A stretch of 64,000 bases of DNA from Pseudophaeomoniella oleicola (taxonomy: Eukaryota; Ascomycota; Eurotiomycetes; Phaeomoniellales; Phaeomoniellaceae): the NCBI GenBank assembly GCA_003868215.1, contig QWDQ01000020.1, positions 310,001 to 374,000 of the forward strand, in the 5' to 3' direction. Below are positions 1 to 9,757 of this stretch, one piece after another (the first letter of the stretch is position 1; every line of letters begins with the position of its first letter). A program made the translations under genes and the position numbers. The notes under the pieces are model-generated. The model was not told where the DNA came from, did no database searches, and saw nothing but the letters and a program-made list of their open reading frames with translations.

Positions 1-1407
1 TCATGGTATGCATTCCCACCACTCCTGACTTTGACCATCAGAAAAGATCTTCACCTCACACAAAATCAAATCCTTAACTCCAACATCATCGCCCTTCTTG
101 CAACTCTCCTTGTTCGTGTTGTCGCCGGTCCTGCTTGTGATCGATTCGGCCCACGTTATGTATTTGCGGCATGTCTGCTCATCGGAGCTATTCCCACTGC
201 CTTGGCTGGCACCGCATACAATGCTAGCGAACTGATGGCACTTCGATTCTTCATTGGTATTCTCGGAGGTGCCTTTGTGCCTTGCCAGGTGTGGTCTACA
301 GGTTTTTTCGACAAGAACATTGTTGGCACAAGTAATTCCATTACTGCTGGTCTTGGAAACTCCGGTGGTGGTATCACCTACTTCCTCATGCCCGCCATCT
401 TCGACTCGCTTGTGGCAAGACAAAACCTCACACCTCATGTGGCGTGGCGCGTGGCCTTCATTGTACCGTTCATCTGTATTACTGCAGTTGCCATCGCCCT
501 CGTCGTCTTTTGTCCCGATACTCCCACAGGCAAGTGGTCCGAACGTCACCTTCACGCAGAGCAGAATCTTGCCAACCACGGCATCAGCGCCAACCTCGTC
601 GAAGCCCCACAACAGAGTATTCTTGCCAAACCAAGCACGGAGGGGTCACCCAGCAGCACCACTGGCATCGAGACCGACGAGAAAATCAACTACGACGCCA
701 AACCTGCCAACTTTGAAGATCGTGAAGCTCAGCTTTCTCCTCAATCCATGCTCGACACAGCCCGTGGCGAAATTGTTGTTAAACCTACAATGAAAGAAGC
801 CCTTAAAGTCATCATATCTCCGCAGACCATCGTCACTGCCGGCTGCTACATGTGCACGTTCGGTGCCGAGCTCTCCATTAACTCGATTCTCGGTTCCTAT
901 TACCTTCAGAATTTCAAATCCCTCGGCCAAACCGGTTCCGGCCGTTGGGCTGCCATGTTCGGGTTGCTGAACATCGCCTTCCGTCCTGTTGGTGGTATTG
1001 TATCGGATGTCCTCTACCGCAAGACTGGGTCTGTCTGGTCGAAGAAGATTTGGATGCATGCACTCAGTATCATCCTGGGCGCTTTTCTCATCGCCATTGG
1101 CGTGACCGACTCGCACAAGAAGGCCACAATGATGGGCCTCCACGTCGGCATGGCCTTCTTCCTCGAGGCCGGCAACGGCGCAAACTATTCCCTCGTCCCT
1201 CACGTGCACCCTTACGCCAACGGTATCGTCAGCGGCATCACCGGCGCTGCGGGCAACCTCGGCGGCATCATCTTCGCTATCATATTCAGATACCAACCCA
1301 AAGAGTACGGCAAGACCTACTGGATCATTGGCGTCATCATCATCGCGGTCAACCTCTCTCTGTCATGGATCCGACCTATACCCAAGGGACAGATTGGTGG
1401 TCGTTGA
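1..1407 (+). CDS. crnA: Nitrate transporter, CrnA/NrtA type (5' end outside window)
   Basis: This is a major facilitator of the nitrate/nitrite porter family, which imports nitrate with protons at the plasma membrane. The frame is open from base 1, so the first helix or so lies outside the window. The two nitrate-signature stretches are visible: GLGNSGGGITYF near codon 120, and GITGAAGNLGGII near the C terminus. Between transmembrane halves lies a hydrophilic loop of about 90 residues (roughly codons 180-270), which is characteristic of fungal members and absent from most bacterial ones. The protein ends shortly after the last helix with a short basic tail. In many fungi this gene is next to nitrate and nitrite reductase. 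The downstream neighbour here is not one of them, and the upstream side cannot be seen. Confidence 0.93.
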   Translation, partial: SWYAFPPLLTLTIRKDLHLTQNQILNSNIIALLATLLVRVVAGPACDRFGPRYVFAACLLIGAIPTALAGTAYNASELMALRFFIGILGGAFVPCQVWSTGFFDKNIVGTSNSITAGLGNSGGGITYFLMPAIFDSLVARQNLTPHVAWRVAFIVPFICITAVAIALVVFCPDTPTGKWSERHLHAEQNLANHGISANLVEAPQQSILAKPSTEGSPSSTTGIETDEKINYDAKPANFEDREAQLSPQSMLDTARGEIVVKPTMKEALKVIISPQTIVTAGCYMCTFGAELSINSILGSYYLQNFKSLGQTGSGRWAAMFGLLNIAFRPVGGIVSDVLYRKTGSVWSKKIWMHALSIILGAFLIAIGVTDSHKKATMMGLHVGMAFFLEAGNGANYSLVPHVHPYANGIVSGITGAAGNLGGIIFAIIFRYQPKEYGKTYWIIGVIIIAVNLSLSWIRPIPKGQIGGR

Positions 1408-2066
1408 AAGAGCAAACGGCAAAATTTGTCATCTCTCTTTCTCTTGTATCAGTACCCGCGGGCTATCGGGGCGCTCATGATCATATTCAAAAATGATGCC
1501 ATTTGTGAAGCGGCGATTTTCCTCTCTCTCTCTTTATCTACTAGCAAAATGACATTATACACTTACCTACCTTCCCATCTATATATACCAGATACTCTTT
1601 TTTTTTTGGTCTGTTACCATAAACCTCGACTTCTTCATTGTAGTACTGTACCAGACCAGACCAGACCAGACCAGATCGGAATTGATGAAGAAGAAGAAAC
1701 ACGCTAGGTATAACCTATCCTATCCTATCCAATCCAATCCAATCCGATCCGATCTTTGAGAAGAGAAGAAGAAGGAAAAGCGATCAGGATGGATACATAC
1801 GTACATACATACCTATGCAGAATGACCTACGTACGCACATTATGTACATAGGTAGATGTTATCCGTTCCTACGCGGGACAGCGAGAGAGAGTGTGTGTGT
1901 GTATGTGTGATGAATACCGAGCATGAGGATTAATTAAGGGAAACAGGAGAATCCCATTCTTTTTTTTTTTTTTTTTTGTTTTTAATATCCGAAATCTTTC
2001 ACACACAAAAAGAAAAAGAGAAAAAAAAAAACTTGCAAAGAAACTACCTACAGTACCTAACCTACC
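1408..2066. other. Convergent intergenic region with simple repeats
   Basis: The 3' flanks of the transporter and of the convergent epimerase-like gene meet here. The stretch holds five perfect CCAGA units (1651-1675), a slipped array of CTATC, CAATC and CGATC pentamers (about 1714-1753), tetranucleotide-like TACA/TACG runs (1797-1850), and poly-T and poly-A tracts (1961-2030). I see no coding potential. Confidence 0.8.
1651..1753. repeat. Two pentanucleotide microsatellites
   Basis: CCAGA is repeated five times at 1651-1675. Then, from about 1714 to 1753, pentamers run as CTATC, then CAATC, then CGATC, as if one array had mutated in blocks. Both lie in the 3' flank of the nitrate transporter. 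Confidence 0.8.
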
Positions 2067-2999
2067 TTAGCCAGTCCATCGATCCCCCATATTCTCGTCA
2101 GAAAAATACCACCCTCCCTTTTCCATATCCTCCAACAGTCCGACATGCACCGGTTTCCATCCAAGAACCTCCTGCGTCTTCGCGCTCGAAACGACATTGT
2201 CCACCGCGAAGAGCATGCCGAGAAAGCCGAAGTGTTGGACGGCTTCGTCGCCGGGTGATTTGCTGGTGAGTTTGATGCTGCCGAGGCCGGTGGCGATGGT
2301 CTCGGCGATCGTTTTGGTCGGGATGCCTTGCTCGGCGACGAGGTGGAAGCGGGAGCCGGCGGGGCCGTGTTCGAGGGCGAGGCGGAAGCCAAGGGCGGCG
2401 TCGAGGCGGTGGACGGCGGGCCAGTGGCCCGGGGTGGAGGAGGCGCCGGTGTCGATGTAGGCGGATTCGCCGGTTTGGCGTGCAATGGTGATGAGGCGGG
2501 GGACGAAGCCTTTGTCGTCGGTATCGTGGACGGTGGGGGCGAGGCGGACGACGGAGGCGCGGACACCTTTCGCGGCGAAGCTGAGGGTTAGCCTTTCGGA
2601 GAGGCCGCGAGGGTTTGGGATTCCTTCGTCATCTTCGGTTCCGACTTTGCCGGGTGGGAGCAGTAAGGTGCCTGAGGTCGTGATCAATGGACGATTTGAT
2701 CCTTCCAGTACAGATGCCATAGCCTCGATAGCACCCTGGTCTTTCTTGCAGCTGTTCTCGAAGTTCGAAAAGTCGTGCTCGAATGCAAGGTGGATCACGC
2801 CGTCAGACTCGGCCGCACCCTTCTTCAAGATATCGTGATCGTCAAGAGTACCGTGCAGTACCTCAGCACCAGCAGCGGTGAGTGCTTTCCCCTTTTCTGC
2901 CGACCGGGTGAGCCCAACGACTTGATGGCCGGCGTTGAGCAACTCTTTGACAACGGCAGAGCCGATGAAGCCGGTAGAACCGGTCACGAAGACACGCAT
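2067..2999 (-). CDS. NAD(P)-dependent epimerase/dehydratase-like protein (extended/atypical SDR)
   Basis: The protein has an N-terminal Rossmann fold with the dinucleotide motif TGSTGFIGSAVV within the first 20 residues, as in the extended and atypical short-chain dehydrogenases and 3-beta-HSD-like enzymes. An acidic residue pair follows in TLDDHD, and the body (LITTSGT, VVRLAPTVH, YIDTG) matches the NAD-dependent epimerase layout, giving about 310 residues. I start at the ATG at 2999 because the motif begins at once after it. An in-frame upstream extension to 3056 adds 19 residues that do not look like a presequence. The usual YxxxK pair is not obvious; the Tyr position may be altered, as is common in the SDR family 5/atypical group. 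The substrate cannot be told from sequence. Confidence 0.85.
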   Translation of the reverse strand: MRVFVTGSTGFIGSAVVKELLNAGHQVVGLTRSAEKGKALTAAGAEVLHGTLDDHDILKKGAAESDGVIHLAFEHDFSNFENSCKKDQGAIEAMASVLEGSNRPLITTSGTLLLPPGKVGTEDDEGIPNPRGLSERLTLSFAAKGVRASVVRLAPTVHDTDDKGFVPRLITIARQTGESAYIDTGASSTPGHWPAVHRLDAALGFRLALEHGPAGSRFHLVAEQGIPTKTIAETIATGLGSIKLTSKSPGDEAVQHFGFLGMLFAVDNVVSSAKTQEVLGWKPVHVGLLEDMEKGGWYFSDENMGDRWTG

Positions 3000-3056
3000 T
3001 CTGATTCGGTTGGGTATGTCCAAATGGGAGATCGACTGATCGACTGTATCGTTCAA

Positions 3057-3747
3057 TTCACTAAGCTAGGAATATATCGAAGGAGTTGCCTAGGACTTAA
3101 TCCAGGAAGATAGATCTCAACCCAGAAATAGCACAATGAGACGGAAGCAATTCGATCAAAGTAGAAGATGTAGAACACTCATAGACAAGATGAGAAAACA
3201 AATGAAAGAAGACAGCATACACCTCACCTTTTTATATGCGTCTACCCATCCAAAACCACGAAGCTCTCCCTCACAGTCTCTCTATACAAAAACCCTAACC
3301 GCATAACCGCCGTAAACCCGCTTAACTCCATCTTAGAGCCTCTAAATCCTTCTGAAGTGAAAGGAAGATGAAAAACCGGACATGTTCATAGAGCCGACCG
3401 GGAACCAATTGAGTTTGATGCGTACGTGACTTTGCTGATTTGAATCATCATCATGCCGTAGCTACAGACATTTATTACAAAGCAATGGATGGCGTCGTTG
3501 GCAGTGTGTGAGGGAAGAGGGGAGATGGAGAGACAAGAATGTAGGAATACGAAGGAGGGTTAGCGTGCAGGGACGGGGGATCGGGGAGTCGGGGGGGTTG
3601 CATTCCGGGGGGTTGCAATGGTTGTAGCGGAGTAATGAACCAGCATTCAATCATTATATCCAGATTTTAGTCAGACCAACGCATAGATTCCAGTCATGAT
3701 CGAATCTCATGTTGTACAACGATCTAAATGTCGATGGGTATATAGAA
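3057..3747. other. Intergenic region, promoter of the epimerase-like gene
   Basis: This holds the upstream flank of the epimerase-like gene and the 3' flank of the next minus-strand gene. Only short chance frames are present. G-rich runs occur at 3585-3615. Confidence 0.6.
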
Positions 3748-6099
3748 TTAAACCAAAAACTTCCTGATAACACTACTGTTCTCCTCAATGGGTACCCTCA
3801 TTCCCTTCTTCAGCCAGCTCTCAAACTCATCTTCCACTTTCCTACCATGATGCTGTCTGATACTCCGCAGAACCATTTCCTGATATCCGCCATCGCCGAG
3901 AACCGCCAGCTTGCGTGCCGTTTCTGCGCCCTCGACCGCTCTTACTGCTTTCATGATCCATTCAAACTGGCCTGGACTAACACCTTTCGTCTTGCTCCTT
4001 GAAACTCCTGCATGGTACAATGCACGTGTGACGGCAGGGGTAATAGGAGCCCCGTATCGATGGAGGAAGAGGTAACACCAATGCACCTTGATGTACGCTT
4101 GACGCGGATCAAGGATTGGAGAAATAGCAAAAGCGGCAGCGAGCCCTTCAATCGTCTCGAGGCACTGCCTTGGTAGAGATGTTGTCGATGGATCACGATT
4201 CAATTTTGGACTACCGGAAGCAGAAAGTGCGTATTTGAAAGGCTGATTATGTCGGATGAGACGGGTAATAAGCTTAATGGAAGCCTTATCGTGCATGATC
4301 AGATTCCGAGCATAGTACGTGAATTGTGGAAGATCGCTGTTGATCTTGGAACAAATAAAAGAGAGATTGTCGACGAAGCGGTCTCGGTGGGTGGAATACA
4401 CCGCGTCGCTTTGTATGGAAGCGAGATAGTTCGACACGAATGCGCGGTGATCTGAAACCAATCTTGACGTCGGTATGAAGTCCTCTCTTGACGTGAGCTT
4501 GTTGCATTTTCTTGCGAGGTTGATAAGCGTGTTCAGCAGCTGCGATGTTTCAACAGGTAAACTATCTGCCGCTGCGATAAGCGACCGTAGAAGCTCTGCC
4601 TTCAGGGGCACTAAATCTTCAAACTGCTGTAGAAGCTTTTGTAAAGCTGTAAGATGCTGCTCAGATGTAGTGAAGCGCACATTCGCAGTTGACATCACAG
4701 AAGTCATCCACATTCGAAGGAATGTTGCTCGTAGTTTAGAAGTCAACGTAGATTTTCGACACTCTCCAAGCTCTTCATTCCGGATCAAGTCATCGAACAT
4801 CCTTTCTCGGAGATAGAGACGCCTAAGGACGCCCGTCCACATCCTTAGCCTCTCCTGATGCGCCTCTGTCCGAATACCAGCTTCGAAGATTTTCTCGCTG
4901 ACGTTGGTTACCAATGAAGACATCTCCTTCGGAACCAAGCTATCCAGAAAAGCTGCAAGATGAGCTACACTTCGGTCTCGCTTCGCTGGGGTTGGCCACC
5001 TGTGAGCGCGGTCAATCCAAGCGCGAAGGGCAATTGCTAGGTGTGACCTCGACAATGCTGGTTCAGCCAAAAGCATGGTTTTAGCAATGTTTGCCGCTTC
5101 CCTGACGAACGGTATCTCACTCAGCTCGCGTAATATGTTGACCATGACCACGGGCTCCACCGCATTTACTGACAAGGTAGGAGAATCTTCCACGCTCTTA
5201 AGAAGAGAACTATAGCGTTGGACCAGTCGAATATGGTGACCTGTTGGTGTAGTAGCCCCTAAATCGATCAGTGGTAATGTATTGAAAATTGCATTCATCT
5301 CGTCCTGTGCGATTCGACCCAGAGCTACACCTGAGTCGACAATTCTAAGAAAATGGTCACACCGTGCATCTTGCCTTCCACTCAGGTGCTCGATAATCTG
5401 AAGATGGCCCTTATGCAGAGGACAGTGCTGTGTCTGGTCTGCCAACAATGCATCGATGCTTGATGCCCACCAATTGTTTTCAAGAAGATGTGTAATCGCT
5501 ATTCTGTAGATATCGGGGTCCGGCCTAGACCTTATAAATGATTTGACGTCGTCAACGGTTTGCGCCGTCGAAATCAAATCCCGAAAACCCTGCGCATCCA
5601 TGTCCCCATCGGAGATCGCATCATGTGAGGGTTCGAATATTGGCAACGTCTGGTGTTTCGGATCCTCGTCGCCTATTATTGGCAGTGCCTTCGGGCTTGG
5701 TGTTCCCAATAACCCAGAGGGTAAAGGAACATTGTGTGGACTTCCCCAGTGAAGTCGAATGGGCGGAACTCCATCAACGTCCGCATTGTGTTCCCCAGCC
5801 TTCTCGCGTTTTGTCGTAGAAGTATTCCACCATGGCTGCTGGTTCCCAGATCCAAATAATGCGCCAACATCGATTGGCGTGCTCTGTCCGGGTGTATATG
5901 CAAGGTTTGTATTCTTCCTCCTCGTAGCTCTTCTTCTCGCCTCCAAAGGTCCAGGTACGCAGCTTCCTCGTCGCTTTTGAATGTGCAGGAAACGGTGAAA
6001 TGTGTCACTTAAGATCTCGTCTGATATCCAGACAGTATTCCCCTTTGACGCATGGGATTTATTTACCATGCGACTGCACGCATGGAGGCTGGAAGACAT
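3748..6099 (-). CDS. Large helical protein, possible mitochondrial PPR-like protein; not recognised
   Basis: This is an uninterrupted 783-residue frame with no intron. I do not recognise a named family. The N terminus is short and basic, with Ser and Arg, and could serve as a mitochondrial presequence. Residues about 20-160 look disordered. From about 170 onward the sequence is a long series of amphipathic helices (for example TAQTVDDVKSFI, DIYRIAITHLLE) and contains no obvious catalytic motif. Near the end, VHWCYLFLHRYG, then TRALYHAGVSR, look like tightly conserved helices. Such helical-repeat layouts with basic N termini are common among fungal mitochondrial RNA-binding (PPR/Cbp-like) factors. 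That role is an inference from layout, not from a motif hit. Other helical-repeat scaffolds would look similar. Confidence 0.75.
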   Translation of the reverse strand: MSSSLHACSRMVNKSHASKGNTVWISDEILSDTFHRFLHIQKRRGSCVPGPLEARRRATRRKNTNLAYTPGQSTPIDVGALFGSGNQQPWWNTSTTKREKAGEHNADVDGVPPIRLHWGSPHNVPLPSGLLGTPSPKALPIIGDEDPKHQTLPIFEPSHDAISDGDMDAQGFRDLISTAQTVDDVKSFIRSRPDPDIYRIAITHLLENNWWASSIDALLADQTQHCPLHKGHLQIIEHLSGRQDARCDHFLRIVDSGVALGRIAQDEMNAIFNTLPLIDLGATTPTGHHIRLVQRYSSLLKSVEDSPTLSVNAVEPVVMVNILRELSEIPFVREAANIAKTMLLAEPALSRSHLAIALRAWIDRAHRWPTPAKRDRSVAHLAAFLDSLVPKEMSSLVTNVSEKIFEAGIRTEAHQERLRMWTGVLRRLYLRERMFDDLIRNEELGECRKSTLTSKLRATFLRMWMTSVMSTANVRFTTSEQHLTALQKLLQQFEDLVPLKAELLRSLIAAADSLPVETSQLLNTLINLARKCNKLTSREDFIPTSRLVSDHRAFVSNYLASIQSDAVYSTHRDRFVDNLSFICSKINSDLPQFTYYARNLIMHDKASIKLITRLIRHNQPFKYALSASGSPKLNRDPSTTSLPRQCLETIEGLAAAFAISPILDPRQAYIKVHWCYLFLHRYGAPITPAVTRALYHAGVSRSKTKGVSPGQFEWIMKAVRAVEGAETARKLAVLGDGGYQEMVLRSIRQHHGRKVEDEFESWLKKGMRVPIEENSSVIRKFLV

Positions 6100-6810
6100 A
6101 ACATATCATCGGGATGCTGGGCAGTGACACATTGTCAATACGCAACGGTCAATTGGTTTTCGAGGTCGATGGGGCAGCAGAGCTTCGATTCAACTAAACT
6201 CGAAAAGGACAAACTCTTGGCGGTTCTTCGGCCTCACGTACTCAACTCTTAGTGCGGCTGTTCGCTTCAGTGGTGCAACCTCACATTTCCCCCAGCCTAA
6301 ACTCCATTCACGATCAGGGAGGTGAAAAGACGGAGTCTTTGAACGTAGTTTCCTTTTAAACGTGCAGTGCTAGATTTCGTCGTCAGACTGTTCACAGGTT
6401 TGTGATCCAAGCCACTCGCTGATGGAAACTTGTCAGGGGTCACAGTCATGTCTGTGAAGCTTTAGCAAGAGTCAGCTGTTCATATACGGCTCAACTGGCG
6501 ATGGCCAAATGCTAGCAAAGCAAAAGCTAAGGCGAAGCTGAAGACTCTACGACTTGATTGTCCGACTCGCACTGTGGCCTAGATTCGGCATCGCGCTGCC
6601 CAAACCAGCTGGCAAAAAGATGGATGAATGAGTAGACGGATCGTGGTTTTCTCGGTCCGTTTATATCATGGAAATAATTGTATATCCCCCCTTTCCTCCT
6701 CTCTGGGATCCTATATGAAAGGGTAAGGACTCATAAACGTATTTACCTGTATATAAAAAGTACATGATGACTTCTATACCTAACCACCTAGCTTTGCAAT
6801 GCATAGCCAA
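6100..6810. other. Intergenic region
   Basis: This separates two minus-strand genes and should hold the promoter of the helical protein (right next to 6100) and the terminator of the next gene. I see no convincing frame, tRNA or repeat in it. Confidence 0.6.
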
Positions 6811-7907
6811 TCAAGCCTTTTTCGCCGCTTCCATTTGTCTATGCATAGCAGCTCTCGCGCTGCGACTGCCCCCAAGCTTGGGGCCCCTAGATAAATCGCC
6901 TGGTACCTTTGGAGGAGCAGGGTTACGAGACTTGTGCCTTGCCTGCATGGAATCTAGGAACTCCTGTCGGAATTGCTCTGCAAGCTTTTCATCTGCAGCT
7001 TCGTCTCCTCCGTCGTTCTTACGATCAGCCAGGATAACGCTTTCGTCGTAAAGGTCCACTGGAGAATGCGTCAGAAAGGGGCGAGCCATAATTGACAAGC
7101 TGTACTTACGTCTGTTCTCACGAAGTAGGTCTTCAACCAATTGATCTCTCTTGATGTCTTCGCTGTTGCGCCTTTTGGGACCACGCCGCGGTTTGCCATT
7201 TCTTCCCAGTCTCGGCTTCTTGGACGTTGCCGTCTCCTCTGAGAGAACTTCTTCCCCTCTCTGTCTTCGAATGGCATCTTCTGTTCGTTGCAGGTTTCGA
7301 AGTGTAGCGTCTTCGCCAAGGTCAATCTCCTGCAACTTCCCAAGAGCAGCGGCTTGCCGTTCTGGTAGTTTTGACGTCGTTGTTGCGCTATTAGTCAACT
7401 TGTTAAATCTGTCCTGTACACTTGACGCATGACCCTCTTGTTCGTGACGTTTGGCCATTTCGGACTCTATATATGCAATCCTTATACCATTAGCAATCCT
7501 GCTTTTAATACCTCACTAGAGTGGAGAGAGAAGAGTACGAACATATGCTTGTCAACATCGACCACCTGTCCAGTGGTTGGAACGAATCGGTCGGCTATGC
7601 CCCGCTGCCCAATTGCATCTGTCTCCGTAGCAAGCGAATGGGAAGATGCTGTGTTCTGAGCTGCCCGAGAAGCGGAACTGGAGAATTCAACGCCATGCAA
7701 CCGATTTTTATTCGCACGTCTGACTCGAATCACTTCCGAGATACCCTCGGAATCAGCTTCTCCTTCAGCTGAGTATGGCTGCTCGTCATCATTCGGCGGT
7801 GGCGGAACATCTTGCCGATCGCCAGCTTCATCTTCAGGTCGTTTCCGAAATACCTTTCTCCGTTTGACCGATCTGAACATAGGCTGCGGAGAGTACTCTT
7901 CCTCCAT
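6811..7907 (-). CDS. Tls1/C9orf78 (HCA59)-family splicing-associated protein, three exons
   Basis: I join exons 7907-7543, 7480-7110 and 7058-6811 into 327 residues, with introns of 62 and 51 nt and donors GTTCGT and GTAAGT. The join across intron 1 gives DVDKHMIAYIESEMAKR, which is the core of the hepatocellular carcinoma-associated antigen 59 family (human C9orf78, fission yeast Tls1). These proteins bind Brr2/spliceosomal components and, in fission yeast, affect splicing of shelterin mRNA. The N terminus starts with a basic FRSVKRRKVFRKR segment, also typical. The C-terminal half is basic and charged, with a bipartite-like NLS (KKPRLGRNGKPRRGPKRR), and ends in AAKKA. It is transcribed divergently from ARP4. 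The start is the first ATG of the open frame and immediately precedes the acidic/Pro start MEEEY. Confidence 0.9.
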
Positions 7908-8206
7908 AGCTAAGAGTTGTGGTTGCTAGACTGCGCCGGCGCAAGCAGAGGGGTTCGAATGACGATGCCAAAGCGATCTTACGGGGAGTTTCCAAGTCGA
8001 CGCGCGGGGAAGGTGGGCCGAAAATAGAGGAAATGCTGCAATGCGAACGCGACTAGCCATTGTACTCCCTGCAGGCGCAATTGATATTGAGACTTTAGTC
8101 AGTCCTATTTTGTCTTCTTAGAACTGGGAGGTCGTGTTGTATTCTCAATTGCTCGATACAGGGTTCTCAATTAGGGATCAAGGTGCGCCAACGGCACTGA
8201 TACAAC
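7908..8206. promoter_or_regulatory. Shared divergent promoter, Tls1-like gene and ARP4
   Basis: The start codons of the two genes are 299 bp apart, so both core promoters and 5' leaders must lie here. No clear TATA box is visible, which is usual for housekeeping genes in these fungi. Confidence 0.7.
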
Positions 8207-9757
8207 ATGGCTACTCTCAATTCATCTGTTGCTCCTCAAGTCGCGGAATACGCAGGCGGTAAGTAACGTTCGAACAACTCAGCTCCTCTTTCGGATCTGA
8301 GGATGGATGATTGACGTATACTAATCTGCACCTTGTAGATGAGGTTTCTGCCCTTGTGCTCGATCCCGGTTCATCAGCCGTTCGCGCAGGCTTCGCTGGT
8401 GAAGATACCCCAAAATCGATCGTTCCTTCATACTACGGAGAGCTGGATGGTAAACAGATATTTGGCGACCATGTTATAGACCTTCCAAGATCAAACCTCG
8501 AAATAAAAAATCCTATGAACAAAGATGGAATTGTGGAAGATTGGGACGTCGCAGAGAAGCTGTGGAAGTATTCATTCGCTTCCAAATTGACTGGACAGCG
8601 GCCAAACAAGGCCCTACAGGATTGGCTCAATGATCCATCTCAAGTGCCAAATTTGACCCAAGCAATGAAAGATGCAGAGGACACGGAGAAGGCGTTGGAA
8701 GACCATCCTTTGTTCATGACAGAGCCCAGTTGGAACACGGCAAAAGCAAAGGATAAGGCAATCGAGATCGCCATGGAGAGTTGGGGGACTCCAGCCTTCT
8801 ACATGGGGAAGACCGGAGTGATGGCAGCGTAAGTCATCGATGTCCTTTGTGGCGACATGATCTGATAGTTCAACTAGTTTCTCATCCGGCAAAGCTACAG
8901 CGCTGATAATAGACATCGGTGCAAGGATCACTTCCGTCACCCCTGTCCACGACGGCATCATCTTGAAGAAAGGGGTTGCCCGCTCTAACCTCGCCGGCGA
9001 TTACCTTTCATCCCAAATCCGCGCCATGCTCGCCACTCGATCCAACTCCGTCACAATAACCCCTCACTACATGATCAAGTCGAAAACACCTGTCGAGCTG
9101 GACCAACCAGCGAACTTTGTTCGCCGAACATTTGAGGTGCCACCAAAACCATCATTCCGTCGCTACCAAGAAGAGCGCACCCTCCAAGAATTCAAAGAAT
9201 GTGTGGTTCAGGTTTGGCCCGGGCCAAATCCGCTAATGCAGCAAGTGAACGGTACTCAGACCCAGGAAGATCTTCTCAAGGGCTTACCTGGCCGCCCCTA
9301 TGAATTTCCCGACGGTTTCAATACTGCTTTCACCTCTGAACGCTACCGAGTTGCCGAATCGCTGTTCGATACTCGTGCCTACATAGAACCAGCCGATCCG
9401 GAGGATAAACAGAATTTCCCAACGCCAACAGCTTCGCAACTGTTACCTGCACTGATCAAGACATCTTTGCAGAATGTGGATGTCGATCTGCGGCCACACC
9501 TTTTGGCCAATGTAGTAGTAACTGGTGGTTCATCTTTGGTGCATGGTCTCAACGATAGACTCAACATCGAGCTAACGAAGATGTATCCGAGCTCACGGAT
9601 TAAGCTACACAGCCCGGGTAACCTCGCAGAACGGAAGTTTGGCACTTGGATTGGGGGTAGTATTATGGCTAGTCTTGGAACATTCCATCAAATGTGGATT
9701 TCGAAGAAGGAATATGATGAACATGGTCCAGGCCTCGTCGAAAAGAGATGCAAATGA
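8207..9757 (+). CDS. ARP4: Actin-related protein 4 (Arp4/BAF53), three exons
   Basis: Exons 8207-8258, 8339-8828 and 8878-9757 join into 473 residues. The N terminus [39 protein letters not shown] is diagnostic of Arp4, the nuclear actin-related subunit shared by NuA4, INO80 and SWR1 complexes. The phosphate-binding loops [11 protein letters not shown] and [14 protein letters not shown] are present. The second departs from the actin DSGDG loop, as in other Arp4 proteins, which do not hydrolyse ATP readily. The insert [29 protein letters not shown] between subdomains is a known feature of fungal Arp4. The C-terminal part reads [24 protein letters not shown], then ends soon after. The introns are 80 and 49 nt. 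It starts at the first ATG, in good context (ACAACATGG). Confidence 0.96.
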
